This document shows, one piece after another, positions 1 to 6,284 of a DNA stretch of 9,206 bases (its first letter is position 1; each line of letters begins with the position of its first letter). The stretch lies in NCBI GenBank assembly GCA_036339995.1, contig JAYYZW010000121.1:1-9206 (forward strand), given 5' to 3'. This stretch comes from JAYYZW01 sp036339995. Its GTDB lineage: Bacteria > Pseudomonadota > Gammaproteobacteria > Ga0077536. The notes under the pieces are model-generated. The model searched no databases. It was not told the DNA's origin and worked only from the letters and a program-made list of their open reading frames with translations. Made by a program: the position numbers and the translations under genes.

Positions 1-1
1 C

Positions 2-1033
2 GACACGAATAACATACTCGTGGGTCTTGCGGGTGGTGCGGTCCTTCCGACGTTGACGGTTCTAGCCGACGGTAGAGCTGATGTAAACACGTTATTCGGA
101 GGCGCTATACCGAACATGCCGCTTGCCGCTCCCGGATCGAAGACCGGGAGATGCGGTTCGCCGCTGGCGCCCGATCCGATCGCAGCGAACTCGACCGAGT
201 ACTGGCATCTCGTAGGCCGCGGCCGGCTCGACCCGATGAAGGCGCTGCGCGTCGTGGTCGACGAATGGCCCGCCGACCAGTGGGCCACGCGCGAAATATT
301 CGGTTTCGGCCAGGAGCTGACCTTCGTCGACGCCATGCGCACGATCGAGGGCTTCCACAGCTCCTTCGGCTCCTTCCGCGCCTGGGCCACGCGCGACTGG
401 AAGCGTGAACACGTCCTCGCGATCGGCGCGAACTACCTCGTCAACACGGATCCGAATTCGTTCTTCGATCAACTCCTGATCCGCGGTGAGGTGTCGGTCA
501 CGCCGAACAAGAAATTCACGGACCTGGGGCTTAGCTTCAACTACATCGAGGAGACCGAAGTCGTATCGGCCCTCATCTTCGAGAAATACCAACGTTGGAC
601 GGCCGCGTTTCCCGCCATGTACATGGTGGCTCAATGGATGCACCGCACCTCGTCCGACCTCTTCGGGCGCCACCTGAGCGGTACGGAGAGCACGGACTTC
701 GAAGACTTCATCGATCCGGTTACGGGTGATTTCACGGCGGCGGCCTTCGTTCCGGGCGCGGCTTCGCCGAGGGGTAGCGACAACGCCGATTACGTCGTAT
801 TCGCTCTCCAGCAGCCCTTCCCGAACCTGATCTGGCGTTTTGACCTGGCCATACTTGTAGACGTTGAGGGTGGCTACCTCGTGCAACCCGGTTTCCGTTA
901 CCGGCCTGCCGCCAACTGGCAGTGGGATCTCTACGCCAACCTCATCGAGGAAGGCGGTGACGAAAACGACGATATCATGGAGACGATAGATTTTGCGGAC
1001 GAAATTTTCCTTCGCATGACTTATTACTTCTAG
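2..1033 (+). CDS. Outer-membrane beta-barrel protein, C-terminal part (probable DUF1302-like), 5' partial
   Basis: The reading frame is open from base 2 to the TAG at 1031-1033, giving the last 343 residues. The start lies outside the window, so the GTG at base 20 is probably an internal valine codon. The last ~250 residues show the alternating polar/hydrophobic pattern of amphipathic beta strands, for example around FDQLLIRGEVSVTP, LGLSFNYIEETEVV and YLVQPGFRYRP, and the protein ends in MTYYF. A terminal aromatic residue is the usual C-terminal signal for BAM-mediated insertion into the outer membrane. The style resembles the DUF1302 family of long barrels often encoded beside DUF1329 proteins, and a DUF1329 gene lies about 6.3 kb downstream here. 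The barrel assignment is fairly secure, but the exact family is recalled rather than demonstrated. The first ~55 visible residues are glycine/proline-rich without clear strands and may be a loop or plug. A strong terminator follows, so this gene ends its own transcript. Confidence 0.7.
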   Translation, partial: DTNNILVGLAGGAVLPTLTVLADGRADVNTLFGGAIPNMPLAAPGSKTGRCGSPLAPDPIAANSTEYWHLVGRGRLDPMKALRVVVDEWPADQWATREIFGFGQELTFVDAMRTIEGFHSSFGSFRAWATRDWKREHVLAIGANYLVNTDPNSFFDQLLIRGEVSVTPNKKFTDLGLSFNYIEETEVVSALIFEKYQRWTAAFPAMYMVAQWMHRTSSDLFGRHLSGTESTDFEDFIDPVTGDFTAAAFVPGAASPRGSDNADYVVFALQQPFPNLIWRFDLAILVDVEGGYLVQPGFRYRPAANWQWDLYANLIEEGGDENDDIMETIDFADEIFLRMTYYF

Positions 1034-1058
1034 ATCGATATCCCAGTAATCGAGCTTC

Positions 1059-1088
1059 AAGAGCCGGCCTTGCGCCGGCTCTTTTTTT
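1059..1088 (+). terminator. Rho-independent terminator after the barrel gene
   Basis: A perfect 10-bp GC-rich stem (AAGAGCCGGC at 1059-1068 pairing with GCCGGCTCTT at 1074-1083) closes a 5-base loop and runs into seven T residues at 1082-1088. It starts 25 bases after the barrel stop codon. No matching T run exists for the minus strand, so it acts on plus-strand transcription. It separates the barrel gene from the ExbB operon, so the operon should have its own promoter in 1089-1164. I could not identify a convincing -35/-10 pair there. Confidence 0.92.
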
Positions 1089-1164
1089 CGGACCACCATC
1101 GCATCGTCGGGCTGACGGATTCGGCATGCTAGACGCGCGATAAACAAGGCTGAAATAAACCCGT

Positions 1165-1824
1165 ATGGAAGCTTCAGAAAACCAGAGCCTGATCGCCGAG
1201 ATTCTGTCCGGTGCCGCAACCCTGCTCGAACTCGGCGGCCCAGTCGTTGGCATCCTGCTGACGGCATCCGTGCTGGGGCTCGCATTGGCGCTCGTCAAGT
1301 TCATCCAGTTCTCCGGTGTCGGGGGCTCGGCAATGAACCGCATGGATAAGGCGATCGATCTCTGGCAGCAAGGCGATCACACCAAGGCGCTCAAGATGCT
1401 TGACGGATCGCGGCTGTCCATCGCTGCGGACATTCGTTACGGCCTCGAAAAAAGATCCGAACGCGACCCCGAGATCTTGCACGACGAACTGCTGCGCCGG
1501 GCGGCGGCCTTTTTACGCGGCTATTCGCGTAACTTGCGACCGCTCGAATTGATCTATTACCTCGCGCCCGTATTAGGGTTGCTCGGCACGGTCCTCGGTA
1601 TGATCGATGCCTTCAAGGGCCTGGCCGTCAGTGCCGGCGCGGCGGGCGAATCGTCCGCGCTTGCAGGGGGTATCTGGGAGGCGCTGCTGACCACGGCCGT
1701 GGGGCTGTCGATCGCGATCCCGTTTGCTGTGATGCATGCGCTGCTCGAGTCGCGGCTCGAGTTTCTCGCCGATGAGGTGACCGATTTGATCACGCGCGTA
1801 CTTACTCTGGGCGAGGACGGCTGA
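1165..1824 (+). CDS. ExbB/TolQ/MotA-family proton channel subunit
   Basis: A 219-residue inner-membrane protein with the three-helix ExbB/TolQ layout: TM1 at about residues 24-47, a cytoplasmic helical region at 55-125, TM2 at about 128-150 and TM3 at about 168-193. TM2 carries the family signature APVLGLLGTVLGMIDAF, and TM3 carries EALLTTAVGLSIAIP. Threonines 142 and 176/177 sit where the pore-lining threonines of E. coli ExbB (T148, T181) lie. In this family a pentamer surrounds the membrane helices of an ExbD dimer and forms the proton-driven motor. It is the first gene of a run with ExbD genes 2 and ~440 bases on. The ATG at 1165 is the only start that leaves TM1 intact with a short N-tail. 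The upstream AAGG at 1146-1149 is a weak, distant ribosome site. Length is normal. The specific partner (TonB, TolA-like or other) cannot be read from this subunit alone, but the downstream gene suggests it. Confidence 0.93.
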   Translation: MEASENQSLIAEILSGAATLLELGGPVVGILLTASVLGLALALVKFIQFSGVGGSAMNRMDKAIDLWQQGDHTKALKMLDGSRLSIAADIRYGLEKRSERDPEILHDELLRRAAAFLRGYSRNLRPLELIYYLAPVLGLLGTVLGMIDAFKGLAVSAGAAGESSALAGGIWEALLTTAVGLSIAIPFAVMHALLESRLEFLADEVTDLITRVLTLGEDG

Positions 1825-1826
1825 GC

Positions 1827-2249
1827 TTGGAGGTTTCCCGCCAGGCGATCATGCCCATGCGGCGCCATCGGCGCTCGGGACAGATGTCGCTCACCCCGCT
1901 GGTCGACGTGGTGTTTATTCTGCTTATATTTTTCATGCTGCAGACCAATTTTCTGCGACCGCGCGCAATCGAGTTTTCGCATTCGGCCGGCAGCAGCGAC
2001 GCGTCGACCGATCTCGCATTGATCGGCGTCGAAATGCACGCTGACGGTTCGATCTGGTTGAACGGCGGGGCCAGCAGCATGGACGAGCTGCGGGCTTACG
2101 CCTCGCGCATTCAAGAGGTGGAAAAGACCCGGGTACTACTTGCCGTCGATAAGGACGTCATACTGCAGGACGCAGTCGAGGTCATGGATCTCTTCAATCA
2201 ATACGACATCATGAATATTTCGCTGTCGGCGGCGAGGCGTTTCGAGTAG
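1827..2249 (+). CDS. ExbD/TolR-family subunit, canonical aspartate present
   Basis: A 140-residue bitopic inner-membrane protein with a basic cytoplasmic tail (MRRHRRSGQ), one membrane helix at residues ~24-42 and a periplasmic domain of about 95 residues. The helix begins LTPLVDVVFILLIFFML, and Asp27 (codon 1905-1907) matches the essential protonatable aspartate of E. coli ExbD (D25). The periplasmic part has the usual ExbD pattern: GVEMHADGSIWLNG followed by VLLAVDKDVILQDAVEVMDLF. The stop of exbB is 2 bases upstream, so the genes are probably translationally coupled. The start is uncertain. TTG at 1827 has GAGG at 1813-1816, 10 bases upstream. ATG at 1851 has GGAGG at 1829-1833 but 17 bases away. 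ATG at 1857 has AGGCG at 1843-1847. Any of these keeps the membrane helix and aspartate. It should assemble with the upstream ExbB. Confidence 0.92.
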   Translation: MEVSRQAIMPMRRHRRSGQMSLTPLVDVVFILLIFFMLQTNFLRPRAIEFSHSAGSSDASTDLALIGVEMHADGSIWLNGGASSMDELRAYASRIQEVEKTRVLLAVDKDVILQDAVEVMDLFNQYDIMNISLSAARRFE

Positions 2250-2266
2250 GCGAGGCGGGGACCACC

Positions 2267-2704
2267 ATGACGCGACGCAGCAGAAAATCATCGGATTACC
2301 AGGAGCTCCGCAATCGCGCGGCGGGGAACCGTGCAACGCAGCAGGAAAACGTCATTCCGATGATCAACATCATTTTTCTGCTGCTGCTGTATTTCATGAT
2401 CGCCGGTAACCTGCAGCCGGACTATGACGTCACGCCCCCGGTTTCGACCAGCGACGCCGAGCCCTCGAAACAAATTCCGACGGTCAGTGTCAAAGAAGAT
2501 GGTTCCATGCGGTTCGAAAACCGGCCGGTGACATGGGACCAACTCAAGGTCGAGCTGTCCAAGGTCACCGGTCACGAGCGCCTCAAGATACATGCGGACT
2601 TGAAAGTGAACGCACTAACCCTGTCCGAGATCATGAAAACCTCGTCGGAGGCTGGGGTCCTGCAGTTCGTGCTCGTCACGCAACGCAGGCTTGAAACGGA
2701 GTAA
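2267..2704 (+). CDS. Second ExbD-like subunit with the membrane Asp replaced by Asn
   Basis: A 145-residue ExbD/TolR-family protein with a basic cytoplasmic tail of ~28 residues, a membrane helix at ~29-48 (NVIPMINIIFLLLLYFMIAG) and a periplasmic domain with the ExbD pattern IPTVSVKEDGSMRFENRPVTWDQL. At the position of the proton-carrying aspartate it has Asn34 (codon AAC, 2366-2368). All other features of the helix are conserved. It follows the first ExbD by 17 bases, with GAGG at 2252-2255 as a possible ribosome site. I recall ExbD relatives with an IN motif at this place in other genomes, so it may define a subgroup and need not be a decayed copy; this is memory, not a search. The intact reading frame and normal length argue for a working protein. 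It probably pairs with the Asp-bearing ExbD, or has a structural role that does not carry protons. Confidence 0.9.
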   Translation: MTRRSRKSSDYQELRNRAAGNRATQQENVIPMINIIFLLLLYFMIAGNLQPDYDVTPPVSTSDAEPSKQIPTVSVKEDGSMRFENRPVTWDQLKVELSKVTGHERLKIHADLKVNALTLSEIMKTSSEAGVLQFVLVTQRRLETE

Positions 2705-2707
2705 GAC

Positions 2708-3829
2708 ATGCTCCATTTGGCATCACCGAAGCGCATGGGCCTGTGGCTGACGCTTCTGATGTTCTCGAGCGTCATTCATGCCATCGTGTCGTGGCACGTC
2801 GGCCGACACATTGAACCGCTGGCGCCACTACCGATCCCCGACGAAGAACCGCAAATCGTCATCGACGCGCCTCCTGAACCCCTGATCGAAAAACCGCCGC
2901 CGCCCGAAGATCAGCTCGAATTCGAGGAAGACCTGGAACTCGATCCGCCCGAAATACTGATCGCGCCGAAAGCCGTTGCACCGCCGCCGCCGGATGTCAC
3001 CCTTGCTCTGAAAGCGCAGTCCGGCGGTTTTCAGGGGATCGAAGTGGCCTCCGGACTGGCCACCATGCCCTTGAGCCAGGGCAGTGGTTTCGGCGGCTTC
3101 AAGACCGGTATCGGCAACGGTCTCGGGGACGGTACGGCGCGTTTTGCCGCCTACATCGCTGGCCTGAGAGCAGCGGGTCTCGACGTCGTGTTCGCGGTCG
3201 ACGCCACCGGTTCCATGGGCTGGGTACTCGACGAGGTCAAGGAACGTATCGCGGATATCGCGCAGATCGTGCGCTCACTGGTCCCGATCGCGCGCTTCGG
3301 GTTCGTGGCTTACCGCGATCGCGACGATCCGGAATTCCTGACCCGCGTCCAACCCTTGACATACAGCACCGGGAAACTGTACCGGTTTTTGAGTACGCTC
3401 GAAGCGAAAGGCGGCGGCGACTGGTTCGAAGCGATCGACGCGGGCTTGAAGGACGCGGTGGAACATTCGGGATGGCGGTTGGGCGCCCGCAAGATCATCA
3501 TCGTCATCGGCGATGCGCCGATGAAAGAGAGTCAGTTGAAAACTGTGGTCAGGATTGTCGAGCGCTTCCGGCGCCAGGGCGGAACGGTGTCAACGCTAGA
3601 CGTCAGCGATCAGGCCAATCCGCATCTACTCGAGGCCAAGGTCGGGCGCAAGGTCAGCCGTGCCCTGTATCGGGCCGCGCCCATGCATTCTTTCCTCGTC
3701 ATTGGCGAAGCCGGCATGGGGGACGCCGCGACGCTGGACGGCGAGATAAAGCTCACCAAGCGGCTCATCACCCTCATCATGGGCGACCGGTTCGCCAATG
3801 AAATGCAGGCCTTGCTGGATATCCTATAG
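2708..3829 (+). CDS. TonB-like membrane anchor and Pro-rich linker fused to a vWA (MIDAS) domain
   Basis: A 373-residue protein. Residues 1-10 are cytoplasmic and residues ~11-29 form one membrane helix (LWLTLLMFSSVIHAIVSWH). Within it Ser20-x3-His24 reproduces the SxxxH motif by which E. coli TonB (S16, H20) engages ExbB-ExbD. Residues ~38-97 are a Pro/Glu-rich, TonB-like linker, and ~105-143 are Gly/Ser-rich. Residues ~157-373 form a vWA domain: strand VVFAVDATGSM with the MIDAS D165-x-T/S-x-S169, GGGDWFEA with Asp238 at the third MIDAS region, and strand KIIIVIGDAP with Asp269. The metal-binding set therefore looks complete. No TonB C-terminal domain is present. The vWA domain should lie in the periplasm, where it would bind a protein partner through a metal ion. 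GGAG at 2698-2701, 6 bases before the ATG, fixes the start. It sits directly after two exbD genes, so it is the likely moving arm of the motor. The specific partner is unknown. Confidence 0.88.
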   Translation: MLHLASPKRMGLWLTLLMFSSVIHAIVSWHVGRHIEPLAPLPIPDEEPQIVIDAPPEPLIEKPPPPEDQLEFEEDLELDPPEILIAPKAVAPPPPDVTLALKAQSGGFQGIEVASGLATMPLSQGSGFGGFKTGIGNGLGDGTARFAAYIAGLRAAGLDVVFAVDATGSMGWVLDEVKERIADIAQIVRSLVPIARFGFVAYRDRDDPEFLTRVQPLTYSTGKLYRFLSTLEAKGGGDWFEAIDAGLKDAVEHSGWRLGARKIIIVIGDAPMKESQLKTVVRIVERFRRQGGTVSTLDVSDQANPHLLEAKVGRKVSRALYRAAPMHSFLVIGEAGMGDAATLDGEIKLTKRLITLIMGDRFANEMQALLDIL

Positions 3830-6210
3830 TGCACTCACAGCTTAGTTCTCAAACCCGACCGAATACAAATGCAATGAACCACAGAGAACATAGAGGGACA
3901 AAAAAGATAACCGCACACCGATCATTTTATATTGTTTTTCTTTGTGTCTTTGGCGGTTCTATTTTTTCGCGCCCTAGTAGATCTGCGCTTCTGATCTACC
4001 TGCACGTGGCGCGAACCGCCCTGTTTACGGCGCTGTTAGTCGGGCTCGCCCCGGTGTCCGCGGATATCGGGACCGATTCAATCGCCAAGACGAAAGCGCT
4101 GCTATCCCGTCTGGAAGCGTTGCCGTCCCCCGCGGAATTCGTAGTCGTTGCCAACGAACTGGGTCCCATCGTTGATGAACTTCGGCAGGCCGAAGTGACG
4201 CCGGACCAATTGCGCGAGATGCGCCGACTGTGCGGAAAAATGCGCACCGTGACCGAGCGTAAATTGAGTCAGACTGAAGCCGCAGCCGGCGAGAACGAAG
4301 CGGCGCTGGAACGTCTTTACCGGTCGCAGGTGTGGGACGACTTGAGTTTTTCACTGGCCGCCTTTCCGTATTGGCGCGCGTGGATCGACCTCGAACTCGC
4401 GCGCCTCAATCCGGACAAAGCTGAACTCGCCAAGGATCTGCTGCCCGCGCGGAAAGGATTTCGCGCGGCCTCCATGCAGCTCTTTCGGCCGGGGCTGGTA
4501 TTTGGCGGCTGGCTTGGCCTCGGCTACGTGGAATTGGAAAGAGGCCGTTACGACCGAGCGTCGGCAATTTTCGCAAACCTAGAGCAAGCCCTTGACGAAG
4601 AACCTGATCACCCTATCAGACAGGCGGTCAATCTCGAATTGCGCCTGCTCGCCGCGCGGCAAGGCACGGTCAAGAAGACGCGCCGCGGCGCCGTCGTGGA
4701 CGATAACGAAATCGTCATCTTAAAGGCGGAGGCTTTCGCGCTGCTGCAGCAGAGCCGCAAGACCGGCGGCCGGGCGCTGGAAGCGGCGGATCGGCTGAAG
4801 ACGATCATCGCAGCGGGCCGTATCGACCAGCAGTTGCTATCCGACATGATGCATTTCAGGCAGGAATTGGCGGGTGTGAATGTCGGCCCGTACACTGACC
4901 TCGCCGGTGCTGAATTCGCTTTGGAGTTCGAGCACTGGCACGACGCGATGATGAAGTACCAGAAGTTTTTTAGTACCGTTAATCCACCACCGGGCCTCGA
5001 TCTGTCGAACTACAGATACCGATGGGCGCTCGCGGCGTACCGGAACAAGATCTACCAGCCTGCGATCGACATCCTGGAGAAGCTGATCCGGCGGCCGAAC
5101 CTCGTACCCGAGCTCGACAAGGCCGCATCCAAGCTCCTGTATGCGGTTTACGCGACGCGCGAACAAGCCGCCAGTTCAGCACCCAATCGCAAAGCCCTGC
5201 GCACGGCGGCGCAGCGTTTCATCCGAAAAAGTCCCGACGATGCCGGCGCGGATTCGGCGCGCTTGTTAATGGCTCAGACGGCGTCGAATGCAACGACCGC
5301 GCTCAAAGCACTGGGACAGGTTCGCTCACCGTCTAAATTAAAAGGTGATGTTGAGCGCACTGCTTTCCAGGTCATCGCGAACGAATTCAGCCGCAAGATC
5401 AGCCGCGGCAAGGACGCGTACGCGATCGGGCCGGCCAAGCAGGGCATCCAGGCGTGGACCAGGCTGCCAAAGGCAGACAAAAAAGATCAATTCAACTTTG
5501 CCGTGTTGATCGAGATGCGCGCACTGTTCGGTGAAGAACCCGAGAAAGTCCTCGAGCAGTTGCGCCGGATCGAGGAGAAGGGCAATCTCAGCCTCGACGT
5601 TCGCCGCGCCCTAGTCTGGTCCCGCTTGAAGCTCTTCGACCGCCTGGGTGATTCAAGCCGAGCGCTGGAGTACGTGCGCGGCCTCAGCGCCCAGGGGATC
5701 CCCAGTTGGCAGCTCGAATACCTCTATCCCTGGATATTGAATCGTAAGGACAATGCCGAACGCCTGGCCTTGGTCCGTATCGTGCGGCCGCAGGTCGAAG
5801 ACCTGCCCGACATGGACAGGCGCTTTCGCGTGATGCTGGTAGAAATACTGCTCGAGCAAGCTGACACCCAGGCGGCCTACGACGAAGCACTCGATTTCGC
5901 CAAGCAGCATCCGACCTCAGGCGACGCCTGGAAACTGCTGGCCAAGGCCTCGGAAGCTTCGGAGCAACCCTTTGAAGCCGACCGCGCATGGGGGGTGATC
6001 ACCAACAAGGCCGTTCCGACCATGCCGATCTGGTGGGAAGGGATGCTGAGCCGGGTTCGCATCAGGGCTGATTCCACCCGCCCCGAGCAAGCCTGCCCGC
6101 TGCTCGCGGAACTGGATCAACACAGCGAATACCTGCCGGCGAATTTCATCGATGAGTTGACTGCTGCGCTAGGCAATTCCCATTGCGAGACGGTAGAGGC
6201 ATCGCTTTGA
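3829..6210 (+). CDS. Large periplasmic TPR-like helical solenoid protein
   Basis: The open frame runs 793 residues from a GTG that overlaps the previous stop (TAGTG, 3827-3831), an arrangement typical of coupled translation. The first ~59 residues are largely encoded by an AT-rich repeat (3876-3960) and look unnatural. A good Sec signal peptide begins at the GTG at 4006 (residue 60): short basic MAR, hydrophobic TALFTALLVGLAPV, and cleavage after VSA (residue 79). The mature protein of ~714 residues is nearly all helical. TPR-like units are visible at ~228-260 (GWLGLGYVELERGRYDRASAIF), ~396-424 (YRWALAAYRNKIYQPAIDILEKLI) and ~664-722. No enzyme motif was recognised. By position and likely location it is a scaffold or client of the vWA protein in the periplasm; this is inference. 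GTG 3829 and GTG 4006 are both possible starts. Only the second gives a normal export signal, but it lacks a clear ribosome site. Confidence 0.8.
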   Translation: MHSQLSSQTRPNTNAMNHREHRGTKKITAHRSFYIVFLCVFGGSIFSRPSRSALLIYLHVARTALFTALLVGLAPVSADIGTDSIAKTKALLSRLEALPSPAEFVVVANELGPIVDELRQAEVTPDQLREMRRLCGKMRTVTERKLSQTEAAAGENEAALERLYRSQVWDDLSFSLAAFPYWRAWIDLELARLNPDKAELAKDLLPARKGFRAASMQLFRPGLVFGGWLGLGYVELERGRYDRASAIFANLEQALDEEPDHPIRQAVNLELRLLAARQGTVKKTRRGAVVDDNEIVILKAEAFALLQQSRKTGGRALEAADRLKTIIAAGRIDQQLLSDMMHFRQELAGVNVGPYTDLAGAEFALEFEHWHDAMMKYQKFFSTVNPPPGLDLSNYRYRWALAAYRNKIYQPAIDILEKLIRRPNLVPELDKAASKLLYAVYATREQAASSAPNRKALRTAAQRFIRKSPDDAGADSARLLMAQTASNATTALKALGQVRSPSKLKGDVERTAFQVIANEFSRKISRGKDAYAIGPAKQGIQAWTRLPKADKKDQFNFAVLIEMRALFGEEPEKVLEQLRRIEEKGNLSLDVRRALVWSRLKLFDRLGDSSRALEYVRGLSAQGIPSWQLEYLYPWILNRKDNAERLALVRIVRPQVEDLPDMDRRFRVMLVEILLEQADTQAAYDEALDFAKQHPTSGDAWKLLAKASEASEQPFEADRAWGVITNKAVPTMPIWWEGMLSRVRIRADSTRPEQACPLLAELDQHSEYLPANFIDELTAALGNSHCETVEASL
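3876..3960. repeat. AT-rich imperfect inverted-repeat element inside the solenoid gene's 5' end
   Basis: The left arm (3876-3909, starting GAACCACAGAGAACATAGAG) and right arm (3925-3960, ending CTTTGGCGGTTCT) are imperfect reverse complements. GAACCRC, then ARAGA, CAYARAG and an A-rich stretch match between them with a few indels. Base composition drops sharply compared with the flanking genes. The encoded peptide (MNHREHRGTKK...FLCVFGG) is of the kind I have often seen in spurious N-termini where such CACAGAG-type palindromes occur between genes in environmental bacteria; that recall was not checked by search. It is probably a non-coding mobile or palindromic repeat that landed between the vWA gene and the signal peptide of the solenoid gene. 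Confidence 0.7.
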
Positions 6211-6215
6211 CGGGC

Positions 6216-6263
6216 TCAAGTCTTCACATGTCACATTCGCGATTGTGAAATGTGAAGACTTGA
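6216..6263. repeat. REP-like palindrome between the solenoid and GTPase genes
   Basis: A 20-base left arm (6216-6235, TCAAGTCTTCACATGTCACA) pairs with a 20-base right arm (6244-6263) with one mismatch around an 8-base centre TTCGCGAT. CCCC follows at 6264-6267, with no T run suited to an intrinsic terminator. The GTCAAGTCTTCACATTT/GACTTGACCCC wording resembles REP-type palindromes mobilised by RAYT (REP-associated tyrosine transposase) enzymes in proteobacteria, by recall only. No transposase gene is in the window. The hairpin fills most of the 74-base gap and could stabilise the upstream mRNA end or block read-through into the GTPase gene. Confidence 0.75.
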
Positions 6264-6284
6264 CCCCTTTCCGATTGAACTCCC

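Noticed and set aside
151..408. Frameshift in the barrel gene suggested by an overlapping plus-strand frame
   Set aside because: The main frame stays open across the whole region and continues smoothly into strand-like sequence. The second frame is Arg-rich and has no domain.
1089..1164. Sigma-70 promoter for the motor operon
   Set aside because: CTGACG near 1110 and GATAAA near 1139 are about 21 bases apart, too far for a standard promoter. No better pair was found.
92..1285. 397-residue minus-strand open frame over the barrel gene and terminator
   Set aside because: It crosses a clear plus-strand terminator and opposes a barrel gene with good strand pattern. Its Arg-rich composition is typical of a GC-rich shadow frame.
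1165..2704. Tol-Pal system (tolQ-tolR-tolA)
   Set aside because: There is no TolA, TolB or Pal gene. There are two ExbD-type genes, and the anchor protein ends in vWA and not a TolA domain.
1165..3829. Zorya-type antiphage system (MotAB-like ZorA/ZorB with effectors)
   Set aside because: The ExbB is of ordinary length without the long ZorA tail. The ExbD proteins lack a peptidoglycan-binding OmpA-like domain, and no helicase, nuclease or ZorC/E-like gene follows.
6216..6267. Intrinsic terminator for the solenoid gene
   Set aside because: The stem is strong, but CCCC and only a short TTT follow, so a standard U-tract is missing. The symmetry fits a repeat element better.
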